From Roseateles sp. (lineage in GTDB: Bacteria; Pseudomonadota; Gammaproteobacteria; Burkholderiales; Burkholderiaceae_C), in NCBI GenBank assembly GCA_015657635.1, contig JACDQM010000184.1, positions 1 through 35,841 of the forward strand: a stretch of 35,841 nt of DNA. The letters run 5' to 3'. Positions 8,034 through 16,922 of this stretch are shown one piece after another. The position numbers and the translations under genes were made by a program. Position 1 is the first letter of the stretch. Every line of letters begins with the position of its first letter. The notes below the pieces were generated by a model, which ran no database searches, was not told the DNA's origin, and saw only the letters and a list, made by a program, of their open reading frames with translations.

Positions 8034-8653
8034 GCACCCGCCAACGCAGATGCTCGCGGGGTTTCACCTTGCTGGAGACCTTGGTCACCCTCGTCATCGT
8101 TAGCCTTGTCGCGGGGCTGCTGTCGGAAGGCATGTTTCAGCTGGCGCGGCTGGAGCGGCAACTGGGCAGTGGTCGACTGACGGCGCAACTTGATGGCCTG
8201 CATCGGCTCTGGGTTCAGCAGACTATCGAGGCGCTGCAGCCCGCAGCGCAGGATCAGCCGGGCCGTTTCGTTGGCACCGCGCGCAGCTGGGCTGGCCTCA
8301 GCAGCGGCCTGCCGCTCGACGAGCGACTGGGGCCGCGCCTGGCGCAGATGGAGCTGGTGTTTGTCAGCGAGACGGGCGAGACCGAGTTGCGCCTGCGCCA
8401 TGCCTTGGTGCCCAACACCCAGGGTGATGCAGTGGCCTTGGCGCGCTGGCCAGGCGATGGTGCGCGCTGGCGTTATCTGCATCCTGCCGGGCAGTGGTAT
8501 GACAGCTGGCCGCCCGCTATGGACAAGGCGCCCTTGCTGCCGCGCGCCATCGCACTGGAGCAGGGTGAAGGGCGAGGCCTCTATGTGTTGGCGATGGTGC
8601 AGTCGACCGGCCAGCCGCTGGGCCAACGTCTCGATGTCGAGAAGCAGCCGTGA
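8030..8653 (+). CDS. gspJ: Type II secretion minor pseudopilin GspJ
   Basis: A tip-complex pseudopilin of 207 residues. Its short leader MSTRQRRCSRG precedes FTLLETLVTLVIVSLVAGLL with Glu at +5. The body has the family pattern of a long helix (LARLERQLG) followed by beta-rich sequence with WRYLHPAGQWYDSWP. It starts at an ATGA overlap with gspI and ends overlapping the GTG of gspK (GTGA), so translation is probably coupled along the tip genes. Confidence 0.88.
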   Translation: MSTRQRRCSRGFTLLETLVTLVIVSLVAGLLSEGMFQLARLERQLGSGRLTAQLDGLHRLWVQQTIEALQPAAQDQPGRFVGTARSWAGLSSGLPLDERLGPRLAQMELVFVSETGETELRLRHALVPNTQGDAVALARWPGDGARWRYLHPAGQWYDSWPPAMDKAPLLPRAIALEQGEGRGLYVLAMVQSTGQPLGQRLDVEKQP

Positions 8654-9708
8654 TCCGATGCCGCCCCGAACAGCATGTGAAGAGGCGTCGGAGCGAGCGC
8701 GGCTATGTGCTGCTGTTCGTGACCGTGGCGCTGGCCGTGATCGCCATCGTCGCCACGCGCTTCGCCTTGCGCATTGATGCGCTGCGGCAGCAGGCCCTGG
8801 ACCTGCAGCAGCATGCGGAGGCGCGCCTGCTGACGGACGATGCCAAGGCGCTGGCGCTCTACTGGCTGTCCACTCGACCGATCGGCTTTGCCTCGGCAGG
8901 CTTTGCGGATGAAAAGCCCTTGGTGATGGACGGGCGCCTCTATCGCAACGCGGAAGGAGTCTTTGTCAGCGTGCAGGATGAACGCGGTTTGCTGTCCGTG
9001 AACGAGCCTGACCGCGAGGCGCTCACCGCGGCCCTGCTGAACGCTGGCGCCAGCCTGGACATGGCGACAGCAGCCATCGATGTGTTGCAGGATTACACCG
9101 ATGCCGACAGCCTGCGGCGCGTCAATGGTGCCGAGGCGCCCGACTATGCGGCCCTCGGGCTGGCACCGCCGCGTAACGACTGGATCTTTTCGGTTGATGA
9201 GCTTGCGAGGATGCCAGTCTGGCAGGGGCAGCCGGCGGTGCGTGAGCAGCTGTTGCCGCATCTGGGTGTACGGCGCGACAAGCTCTTCAATCCCAACACC
9301 GCGCCGCTGCCCCTGCTGAAGGCGCTCTGGCCCAAGGCCTCGGCGCAGCAATGGGAGTTGTTCGATACGCTGCGGCGCCGTGCGCCCTTTGGCGACGCGG
9401 CAGCGGCCACGGCGGCCACGGGCATCGCCTTCACTCAGGACAATTTGCTTTTCCATGCCAGCAATGCGGTGCGGCTGCGCTTGTGGGCGCCGGGTTTGCC
9501 GCAGTCGCTTGAGTACAATCTTTTGCTCATGCCGTCAGGGACTGCGGCGCCGTGGTTGATCCATGAGTTGCGCCAGTCCCGCCGCCTTACTCCTCCAACC
9601 GACGTTCCTAACGCCGCCGCTAGCGCCAGTGCAAGCCCTGTTGAGCCGTTTCCCATCCCGAGCCAGGCCGTCGCTGGACCCCGCCAAGCTTCCCAGCCTG
9701 CGCCATGA
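8650..9708 (+). CDS. gspK: Type II secretion minor pseudopilin GspK
   Basis: The large pseudopilin at the pseudopilus tip, 352 residues. The leader ends RRRSERG and is followed by YVLLFVTVALAVIAIVATRFAL. Like other GspK proteins it lacks Glu at +5 (Phe here). Family stretches include VSVQDERGLLSVN, a helical insert with DVLQDYTDADSLRRVNGAE, NDWIFSVDELARMP and LFNPNTAPLPLLKALWP. The last 40 or so residues are Pro/Ala/Ser-rich and overlap the next gene by 146 bases in another frame. This is unusual and may mean the natural stop was lost through a late frameshift. Confidence 0.88.
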   Translation: MIRCRPEQHVKRRRSERGYVLLFVTVALAVIAIVATRFALRIDALRQQALDLQQHAEARLLTDDAKALALYWLSTRPIGFASAGFADEKPLVMDGRLYRNAEGVFVSVQDERGLLSVNEPDREALTAALLNAGASLDMATAAIDVLQDYTDADSLRRVNGAEAPDYAALGLAPPRNDWIFSVDELARMPVWQGQPAVREQLLPHLGVRRDKLFNPNTAPLPLLKALWPKASAQQWELFDTLRRRAPFGDAAAATAATGIAFTQDNLLFHASNAVRLRLWAPGLPQSLEYNLLLMPSGTAAPWLIHELRQSRRLTPPTDVPNAAASASASPVEPFPIPSQAVAGPRQASQPAP

Positions 9709-10789
9709 AGGCCTGCAGGGGCAGCTCAGTGCGCGTGGCGCCTGTGTGCTGGCGCGCAGCGTGCTGCGCTATCGCTTGTTCAGCCTTGCGGCGGTGCCGC
9801 CCGCTGAGAGGCGCGGTGCACTGCTGGCGCAATTGGCCGCCTGGCAGGCCTTTCCGGACAGCGTGTATCTGGTTGATCTGTTCGGTGACCAAGCCCAGGT
9901 CTTTGCCGCTGACCGACAGCAGTTGGCACAGCATGGTTTGATGGCTTTGCCCTTGTGGCCCGAGAGCCTGCTGCACGAGCCTGCGGCCGACGGCGTGCGT
10001 TTGCTGCAATCCCTCGAAGGCTTTGAAGCCCAGGCCTGGCGATCAGGTGTGCTGGTGGCCAGCCGTTGGTGGTCAGCCTTGCCCGACCCCCTGGAATGGC
10101 AAGCTTTTGCAAGGCAGGCTCGGGTGGCGGAACAGTCAAGGCCTGAGCCGCAGGATTTGGCTTGGCTGAAGCCTGCACGTCAGCCGGTGCGGGCTGAGCA
10201 ACTGGGGCAGGGTAGTGCGGGGCAGCAGAAGCTGCTGGTTCTGGCTGTGGGTCTGGCTTTGCTGGGGTTTGCCAGCATGACGGCGCGCGACGCCTGGGAT
10301 GCGAGGCAGCGCGTGCAGACGGTATCGGCGGAGTTGCAGCTCATCAAGGAAGGCGCTGCGCCTTTGCTGGCTGCGCGCGAGAAGGCTTTGGCCCTGGCGG
10401 ACCGCAGCGCCGCGCTGAGCCGGCAACTGGCTGCGCCTCAGCCGTTGGACTTGTTCGAACAACTGGGTCTGCTGCTGCCCAAGGGCAGTGTGATCAAAGA
10501 GCTGGACTTGCAGGGGCGCAACCTGAAGCTGGCGCTGGAGCTGCCGCCGGAGGTGTCACGGGCCACCGTCGTGCAGGCGCTTGAATCGGGCGCTTGGTTG
10601 ACGCAGGTCAGCGAGGTGAAGGACGGCATGCCACGCAGCTGGGTGAGCTTCGAGATGCGGCTTGATGGCGCGGGACCGCCGCGCCAGGCCAGCAGTGACG
10701 CAGGCCTCAAGCGCGCCGCCGATGAAACGCCGGTTGCGCCACCGCCTTTGCCCCTGCCATCGCCGACACCGTCTGGGAGGCGACCATGA
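9563..10789 (+). CDS. gspL: Type II secretion inner-membrane platform protein GspL (GspL/PilN-like)
   Basis: A 408-residue protein in the gspL position. The N-terminal part is cytoplasmic, with no clear actin-like motifs that I can point to. A single membrane helix lies near residues 220-240 (KLLVLAVGLALLGFASMT). After it come a helix (RVQTVSAELQLIKEGAAPLL) and a small PilN/GspL-like periplasmic domain (LPKGSVIKELDLQGRNLKLAL). The family recruits the GspE ATPase to the membrane. The start is uncertain: ATG 9563 overlaps gspK by 146 bases, while GTG 9629 would shorten the overlap. The tail is Pro-rich, and the gene ends at an ATGA overlap with gspM. The letter is set by topology and order more than by sequence. 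Confidence 0.75.
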   Translation: MSCASPAALLLQPTFLTPPLAPVQALLSRFPSRARPSLDPAKLPSLRHEGLQGQLSARGACVLARSVLRYRLFSLAAVPPAERRGALLAQLAAWQAFPDSVYLVDLFGDQAQVFAADRQQLAQHGLMALPLWPESLLHEPAADGVRLLQSLEGFEAQAWRSGVLVASRWWSALPDPLEWQAFARQARVAEQSRPEPQDLAWLKPARQPVRAEQLGQGSAGQQKLLVLAVGLALLGFASMTARDAWDARQRVQTVSAELQLIKEGAAPLLAAREKALALADRSAALSRQLAAPQPLDLFEQLGLLLPKGSVIKELDLQGRNLKLALELPPEVSRATVVQALESGAWLTQVSEVKDGMPRSWVSFEMRLDGAGPPRQASSDAGLKRAADETPVAPPPLPLPSPTPSGRRP

Positions 10790-11406
10790 GTGCAAGCCTG
10801 CAAGAACGCCCGGATGCGCCGCCGTTGCGTGCGGCCTGGCTGCAGATGCGCAGCGAGTTGCAAGGCAACGCGCGTCTGCGCCTGGGTCTGGCTGTCATCG
10901 CTGCAACGCTCTGCCTGTGGGGACTGCTGCTCCTGCAGGATCAGGCCGCGAGCTGGAACGAGCAGGCCGATGCCGCGCAGGCCGAAATCGAGCGGCTGAA
11001 ACCGCTGCAGTCGGCGACGCAATGGCCTGAGCGCGCCGAGCAGGCGCGCAAGCATCACGAGGCCTTGCGGGCCATGCTGTGGAGTGCAGCGAGTCAAGGC
11101 CTGGCTGAAGCGGCGTTGCAGGACACGCTGCGCGCCTGGGCCGAGAAGGCCGGGCTCTCGGTGCGTGAGCTCAGCGTTAGCGCTGCAGCGACCGGTGAGC
11201 CCGCGGCTGCTGGGCAGCCGGTGGCGCTGCGGGCGCGTTTGGTGGTGGACATGGACCGGATCGGCTTGATGGGCCTGCTGGCTGAGTTGGGGCGTTCGCC
11301 CCGGGTGATGGCCGTGGAAGCGATGCGCTTGCGGCCGGCGGCCGTGCCAGCCCGTGCTGAGATCGAAGTCCGGGTGCTGTATCGGCCCGAGGAGCGTCAA
11401 CCATGA
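10786..11406 (+). CDS. gspM: Type II secretion inner-membrane protein GspM
   Basis: A 206-residue bitopic membrane protein. It has a short cytoplasmic part, a membrane helix at about residues 33-50 (LGLAVIAATLCLWGLLLL), then a coiled region (QADAAQAEIERLKPLQSA) and a ferredoxin-like PilO/GspM periplasmic domain ending in EIEVRVLYRPEE. Stretches such as LQDTLRAWAEKAGLSVREL and MGLLAELGRSPRVMAVEAMRL fit the family. GspM pairs with GspL in the platform. It overlaps both neighbours as ATGA. Confidence 0.85.
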   Translation: MSASLQERPDAPPLRAAWLQMRSELQGNARLRLGLAVIAATLCLWGLLLLQDQAASWNEQADAAQAEIERLKPLQSATQWPERAEQARKHHEALRAMLWSAASQGLAEAALQDTLRAWAEKAGLSVRELSVSAAATGEPAAAGQPVALRARLVVDMDRIGLMGLLAELGRSPRVMAVEAMRLRPAAVPARAEIEVRVLYRPEERQP

Positions 11407-11858
11407 GCGGCTTGCTTGAGCGGCGGCGCCTGCTTGGCATTGTGCTGGCGGTGGCGCTGCTGGGCTGGTTTGCCAAGCCTGCCCCTGAGACGCCGCCGGC
11501 CCTGGTGCAAGCCCGGCAGGACCGATGGGCCTTGGACGACTTGCCAGTGCCGACCGACCGCACGACGCAGGCTTTGCAGGTGGCGGCTTCGCCGATCTGG
11601 GGGGCGGATACCAAGAAGGACAAAGCCATTGACAATGCGCCCGCAGCGGACCCGCGCTGGCGCCTGGCAGGCGTGTATGGTGCCGGCAAGATCGGCGGTG
11701 CCTTGGTGCTTTTCGAGGATCCTGCGAAAGCTCCGCAACGGTTGAAGGTGGGTGAGAAGCTGCCTAGCGGCCACGTGATCGACTCGATCGACGGCAATCA
11801 GGTGTGCATACGCATTGGCAAACAGCTCTACCGCTTTGGAGTGGAACGACGTGAGTGA
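11403..11858 (+). CDS. gspC: Type II secretion protein GspC-like (HR domain, no PDZ)
   Basis: A small 151-residue inner-membrane protein. A membrane helix near residues 9-22 (LLGIVLAVALLGWF) is followed by a linker with ASPIWGAD and then the homology-region fold: DPRWRLAGVYGAGKIGGALV, LKVGEKLPSGHVI and CIRIGKQLYRFGV. In known systems this domain contacts the secretin and links inner and outer membrane parts. There is no C-terminal PDZ or coiled coil, so it is the short form, closer in size to PilP-type linkers. It overlaps gspM (ATGA) and the chosen GTG start of gspD by 8 bases, fitting a GspC-GspD pair. Confidence 0.82.
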   Translation: MSGLLERRRLLGIVLAVALLGWFAKPAPETPPALVQARQDRWALDDLPVPTDRTTQALQVAASPIWGADTKKDKAIDNAPAADPRWRLAGVYGAGKIGGALVLFEDPAKAPQRLKVGEKLPSGHVIDSIDGNQVCIRIGKQLYRFGVERRE

Positions 11859-14019
11859 TCAACAAACCTACATTGCGATGCGCACTGTCTCGCTGGCTGC
11901 GGGCTTGAGCCTGCTGGCCGCCTGTGCGCCCTTGCAGCCCATCATCCCGCCGAAGATGCCGCTCCCTGAGTCAGCGAAGAGCCTGAGTCTCGACGAGCAA
12001 GGAACCTCACGAAGCGGCGAGCTCAAGGTGTCGCCGCTGCCGCGCCCGCCTGAGTTCAAGCCATCCAAGCAGCTGGCGGATCGGCAGGCTCAGGATGCCG
12101 CCCAGCAAAGGGTCTTGGGTGCCGCCGGCGACGAGGTGGCAGCCATCAATCTGCAGCAGGTGCCACTGCCGACCTTCGTGCAGGTGGTCTATGCCGAGAT
12201 CCTGAAGCGCAACGTCAACATCGATCCGGCGGTGCTGAACCGCAAGGAGCTGGTGACCTTCCGCACTGGCGCCACCCAGACCGCGGCGCAACTCGACAAT
12301 GCCCTGAAGTTGCTGCTGAAGAGCTACGGTATTGCCGCCATTGATGTGGGTGGGCTGATCCGCATCGTTCCTGACAATGCACAGCTTGGCAATCTGCCGG
12401 AGTTGCGGCGTGCTGAGGCTTCTCCGGACACGCCACTGCCTCTGCGCCCCGTCTACCAGCTGGTCGAGCTGCAGGTGGTGCGCCAGACCGATGTGGCGGG
12501 CTGGCTCAAGACATTGTTCGGCTCGCGCCTGACTGTTCAGGAAGACCTCGGGCGCAATGCGCTGCTGCTGAGCGGAACCCCCGACACGATGCAGGCAGCG
12601 CTTGAAACAGTGCGGGTGCTTGACCAGCCTTTGATGAGCGGGCGCAAGAGCATCGCCTTGGCGCCAGCCTATTGGTCGGCGGATGATTTGGCGCGTCGCC
12701 TCAACGAGGTGCTGACGGCGCAAGGCTATGGTGTCGCGCCCTTGGGCCAGTTGGGGCAGCAGGGTGGCATTCGCTATCCGGTGGTGCTGCTGCCGGTGGC
12801 CGGCACCAACCAAGTCTATGTGTTTGCCTCCAGCGACGAGGTTCTCAGGCACGTCGAGAATTGGGCGCGCACGCTGGACCGACCCAATGAGCGTGGCATT
12901 GGCAGGAATTACTTCACCTATCAGGTCAAGCACAAGGATGCGGCGGCGCTGGCCAAGACACTGGAGCAGTTGCTGAGCGGCCGCGGCCGCGTCAGCGCCA
13001 CGCCCGGCTCGCCGGCAACCGGCGCAGCTGCTGCAGGTGCCGCAACGGGAGCCACCTCGGTGGTGGTGGACCAGTCCAGCAATATGCTGATTTTCCAGGC
13101 GGCTGCTGACGAGTACTCGCAAATCTCGGCACTGCTGCAGACGCTGGACCGGCCGGCGAAGGCGGCGCTGATCGAAGTGACGGTGGCCGAGCTGTCCATG
13201 CTGGACAGCAGCCAGCTCGGTGTTGAGTGGCTGGCAACGCATGCCATGTCCAATGGGGCCAAGGTGATCGGCGGCACCAGCGGCGGTCTTTCCATCGGCT
13301 CTGGCGGCGCGACCTTCAAGGTGCTGGACACCATTGGCGGCGTGCGCGCCACGCTGAATGCCTTGGCGTCGACGAATCAGGCCACCATCCTGTCCAGCCC
13401 GCGCGTGCAGGCGCGCAATGGCGAGACGGCGACTATCCAGGTCGGCCAGGAAGTGCCCATCATCACCAGCCAGCAGACCACGACGGGCACCTTGACCACG
13501 GCGACCCAGGCTGCGGTGCTGCAGACCATCCAGTACCGCAACACAGGCGTGATCCTGAAGGTCAAACCGGTGATCCATTCAGGGGATCAGATCGATCTAG
13601 AAGTGCAGCAGGAAGTCAGCGCAGCTTCTTCGACGAACACCGGCGTCAACAACTCGCCGACCTTCAGCACCCGCAAGCTTGATACCAAACTGACCTTGCG
13701 CAACGGCTCGACAGTGCTGATGGGCGGCCTGATTTCCAATGATGACTCGAAGGGCAATGCCGGCATCCCGTTGTTGAAGGACATCCCCGGCATTGGCAAT
13801 CTGTTCAGCACCCAGACCAAGACGGCCAATCGGCGTGAATTGGTGGTGCTGATCACGCCCTACATCCTGAATGACAGCCACGATGCCGAGACCATGACGG
13901 ATGCCTTCCGGCGCATGCTTGGACCCTGGGCAGCGCCTGTCAGCCCCCGTGTCGAGCCAGTGCCTATCGCGCCAGCGGCGCCTGCCTCCGCGGCCTCTGC
14001 GCCCAAGAGCGGCAGCTAA
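11851..14019 (+). CDS. gspD: Type II secretion secretin GspD
   Basis: Outer-membrane secretin, the exit channel of the T2SS. It has 722 residues from GTG 11851, chosen because GGAG stands about 10 bases before it; ATG 11878 is the alternative. The N-terminus has a lipoprotein-type signal, LAAGLSLLAAC, suggesting a self-piloting lipid-anchored secretin. After a Pro-rich linker comes an N0/N1 region (INLQQVPLPTFVQVVYAEIL), repeated N domains including NYFTYQVKHKDAAALAKTLEQ, a Gly/Ala-rich loop near residue 390, and the secretin core with ILSSPRVQARNGETATIQVG and VPIITS. It closes with GIPLLKDIPGIGNLFS and RRELVVLITPYIL. A Pro/Ala tail ends the protein. It is placed between gspC and gspE. Confidence 0.95.
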   Translation: MSDQQTYIAMRTVSLAAGLSLLAACAPLQPIIPPKMPLPESAKSLSLDEQGTSRSGELKVSPLPRPPEFKPSKQLADRQAQDAAQQRVLGAAGDEVAAINLQQVPLPTFVQVVYAEILKRNVNIDPAVLNRKELVTFRTGATQTAAQLDNALKLLLKSYGIAAIDVGGLIRIVPDNAQLGNLPELRRAEASPDTPLPLRPVYQLVELQVVRQTDVAGWLKTLFGSRLTVQEDLGRNALLLSGTPDTMQAALETVRVLDQPLMSGRKSIALAPAYWSADDLARRLNEVLTAQGYGVAPLGQLGQQGGIRYPVVLLPVAGTNQVYVFASSDEVLRHVENWARTLDRPNERGIGRNYFTYQVKHKDAAALAKTLEQLLSGRGRVSATPGSPATGAAAAGAATGATSVVVDQSSNMLIFQAAADEYSQISALLQTLDRPAKAALIEVTVAELSMLDSSQLGVEWLATHAMSNGAKVIGGTSGGLSIGSGGATFKVLDTIGGVRATLNALASTNQATILSSPRVQARNGETATIQVGQEVPIITSQQTTTGTLTTATQAAVLQTIQYRNTGVILKVKPVIHSGDQIDLEVQQEVSAASSTNTGVNNSPTFSTRKLDTKLTLRNGSTVLMGGLISNDDSKGNAGIPLLKDIPGIGNLFSTQTKTANRRELVVLITPYILNDSHDAETMTDAFRRMLGPWAAPVSPRVEPVPIAPAAPASAASAPKSGS

Positions 14020-14023
14020 GCCC

Positions 14024-15708
14024 ATGAGCATGGTTTTGCTGGGTGCACTGCTGGAGTCCAAGGGCCTGGTCAAGTTGACGAGATCCAGAATGCCCTGCTG
14101 GTGCAGCAGAACCAGGGCGGGCGGCTGGGTGAGGTGCTGGTGCGCCTGGGCGCGATTTCGATCAGCACGCTTTATGGCGTGCTGTCGGAACAGTTGGACT
14201 GTCCGCTGATCGACGGCGGGCAGTTGGATGAAGAGGCCATGCGAACCACGCTGGCCCAGTTGCGCATGCCCTCGCAATGGTGGCTCGACCGTCAGGTCTT
14301 GCTCTGGGCCGATGCTTCGGGCCTGTGCGTGGCGAGCGCCGATCCGCTGGATATCGATGTGCGCGAGGCGCTGGCACAGGAGCCGCTGGCGTCGAGCCTG
14401 CAATGGCATTTGCTGTTGCCAGCGGAAGCCGAGGCCTGGTCGCAGCGCCTGCAAGTGCAGACGCATGGCGGACTGGGTGGGTCGCTGGATGCACGCGCCC
14501 TGCGCGAGCTGGCTGAAGATGCGCCGGTGGTGGCCTTCGTCAACAACACGCTCGCGCAGGCGCTGGAGGCGCGGGCATCAGATATCCACGTCGAGCCGGG
14601 TGAGCGCGAGTGCAGCTTGCGATTCCGCATCGATGGTGTCCTGCACACGCGCAGCAAGCTGCCGATGGAGCGTTACCCCGCGATTGCGTCGCGTATCAAG
14701 TTGATCGGTGGCCTGGACATTGCCGAGCGTCGCCTGCCGCAGGATGGCCGGATCGGCACGCGTGTGGCCGGGCGTGAGGTGGACATCCGCATTTCCTCGA
14801 TTCCCGCCGTTCACGGTGAGTCCCTGGTGCTTCGCCTGCTGCCCAAGGAGCGCGGTGATGTGGGCATGCACCGCATCGGCATGGAAGCGGACCACAAAGC
14901 TCTGTTTGAGCAATGGCTGGCCTGGCCCAATGGCCTGGTGTTGGTGACGGGCCCGACCGGCTCGGGCAAGAGCACCACGCTCTACAGCGCGCTCTCGCAC
15001 ATCAATGACGGTGTGCGCAAGCTGATCACCGTTGAAGATCCGGTAGAGCTGCGCCTGCCTGGCGTCGTGCAGATCCAGACCCAGGCTGACATTGGCTACA
15101 CCTTCGCGCGTGCATTGCGCTCGATCCTGCGACACGATCCGGACGTCATCATGGTGGGCGAAATCCGCGACCGCGAGACAGCGGAGATCGCCATCCAGGC
15201 TGCACTGACCGGCCACCTGGTGTTGGCAACCGTGCACACCAACGACGCTCTGTCCGCAGTGAATCGCCTGGTGGACATGGGGATTGAGCCCTATTTGGTC
15301 GCTGCCGCGCTGCGCGCGGTGATGGCACAGCGTCTGGTGCGCAAGCTGTGCCCGGCTTGTGCCTGCCCGCATGACGACACCTCGCTCCTCCAGCAGCGCT
15401 GGGGGCGCCTGCAGCCTCGTTTGAAGGGCTTGGCCGATCTGCCGCTGTCGCCGAACTGGCAGATGGCCAAGGGCTGCGAGGCCTGCGGTGGCACGGGCTT
15501 CCGCGGCCGGGTCGGCATCTATGAGCTGGTGACGGTGACGCAGGCCATGCAGCATGAGATCGCTCAGGGCGCGCCGCAGGAGCGCCTGCTGGCGCTGGCC
15601 AATGCCGACGGGCGCCGCTCGATGGTGGACGACGGCTTGATCAAGAGCGCGCGCGGTCTGTCAACGCTGGACGAGGTGCTGCGCGCGGCCAGTGCGCAGG
15701 ACGATTGA
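14024..15708 (+). CDS. gspE: Type II secretion ATPase GspE, apparent one-base deletion near the start
   Basis: Hexameric ATPase that powers pseudopilus assembly from the cytoplasm. ATG 14024 gives a proper GspE beginning (MSMVLLGALLESKGLV), but that frame then fails. The following sequence continues in another frame as DEIQNALLVQQNQGGRLGEV, so one base seems missing at about 14072-14076. Without repair, translation could start at GTG 14101 and lose only the first N1E residues. The core is intact: Walker A GPTGSGKSTTLYSAL, the Asp box ITVEDPVELR, Walker B VIMVGEIRDRETAEIA, the His box TGHLVLATVHTND, and the four-Cys zinc motif (CPACAC ... CEACGGTGFRG). It begins 4 bases after gspD and its stop overlaps gspF (TGATG). 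Confidence 0.9.
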
Positions 15709-16922
15709 TGCAGCGGTTTGATTACCAAGCGCTCGATGTCGCCGGCCGACGTATCGCCGGACGGTTGGAGGCGCGCGATGAGGCCGCGGCCGCGCGGGAG
15801 TTGCTGAAGCAAGGGTTGAAGCCCGTCTCGCTGACAGGCGTGGCTGTTGCGCAGGCCGTGCCGCCTGGAGCCTTGTTCGCCAAGCGCAAGATAGCCGTCG
15901 CTGACAAGGTGGTGGCCCTGCGCGAGTTGGGCACCTTGCTCAAGGCTGGGGTGCCGCTGGACGAGGCCCTGTCGTCCCTGGCAAGCGGCCACTCCGGCAA
16001 TCCGCTGGGCGCGGTCATGAGCCAGACGCTCAAAAGTGTCAGCGCCGGGCAGAACCTGCATGACGCCATGGCCGCCAGCGGCTTGCATTTGGCGGAACAT
16101 TTGCTGACCTTGGTGAAGGTCGGCGAGGCCAGCGGTCAACTGCCCATGGCCCTGGCCGATGCAGCCGAACAGCTCGATCAGTCACGCCGCATCGCGCAGG
16201 AACTGCGCAATGCGCTGACCTATCCGGCGGTGCTGGTCTCGGCGGGTCTGCTGGCGGTGTTGATCATCTTCATCGGTGTGATTCCGCGCTTTGCGCCGAT
16301 GCTGCGCAGCTCGCGCGGCGATGTGCCGGAGTTCTCGCGCTGGGTCATTGAGACGGCGGTGTTCATGAAGTCCAATTTGCTGGCGCTCGGGCTGCTTGCG
16401 GGTTTTCTGGTGATGGGGGCTATCGTGCTGCTGTCTCGGCCGGGCGTGCGTCAATCCATGATGGATCGTCTGGCCTTGGCGCCCGTCGTCGGGCCGTGGT
16501 TGCGGGACGCGGAAGTCGGACGTTGGGCGACCCTGATGGGCACGATGCTGCGCAATCGGGTGCCTTTGCTGCAGGCGCTGAAGCTGTCGCTGGGTGCGAC
16601 CGGGCTGCGCGACTTCGGCCTGCTGATCGCATCGACGGCGCGCGAGCTGGAGCAAGGGCGCAGCCTGTACGAATGCCTGCAGCATTCGCATTGGATTCCG
16701 CCTGCACGGCTGAACCTGATCAAGGTCGGCGAGCGCTCGGGCACGCTGGATGCGATGCTCACGTCGTTGGGCAGCATGCAGACCGAAGCGGCGCGAGAGC
16801 GTCAGAAGCAGGCCATGGCCCTGATCGAGCCGGTGGCCATCCTGCTGATCGGCGCGGTGATCGGTGTGCTGATGGTCTCGGTGATGATGGCCATCACCTC
16901 AATGAACAGCGGCGCTGTCTGA
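15708..16922 (+). CDS. gspF: Type II secretion inner-membrane platform protein GspF
   Basis: Polytopic platform protein, 404 residues from ATG 15708, which shares one base with the gspE stop; TTG 15705 is one codon earlier. It has two T2SSF domains. The first follows LRELGTLLKAGVPLDEALSS, the second WATLMGTMLRNRVPLLQALKLS. Membrane helices are at YPAVLVSAGLLAVLIIFIGV, LLALGLLAGFLVMGAIVLL and near the C-terminus (PVAILLIGAVIGVLMVSVMM). The typical VGERSGTLDAML precedes the last helix. It is the last gene of the operon, and its 3' end overlaps the convergent sulfatase-like gene by 24 bases. Confidence 0.95.
   Translation: MQRFDYQALDVAGRRIAGRLEARDEAAAARELLKQGLKPVSLTGVAVAQAVPPGALFAKRKIAVADKVVALRELGTLLKAGVPLDEALSSLASGHSGNPLGAVMSQTLKSVSAGQNLHDAMAASGLHLAEHLLTLVKVGEASGQLPMALADAAEQLDQSRRIAQELRNALTYPAVLVSAGLLAVLIIFIGVIPRFAPMLRSSRGDVPEFSRWVIETAVFMKSNLLALGLLAGFLVMGAIVLLSRPGVRQSMMDRLALAPVVGPWLRDAEVGRWATLMGTMLRNRVPLLQALKLSLGATGLRDFGLLIASTARELEQGRSLYECLQHSHWIPPARLNLIKVGERSGTLDAMLTSLGSMQTEAARERQKQAMALIEPVAILLIGAVIGVLMVSVMMAITSMNSGAV

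Noticed and set aside
12007..13578. 523-codon reverse frame inside gspD
   Set aside because: Gln/His/Arg-rich shadow of a clear secretin gene.
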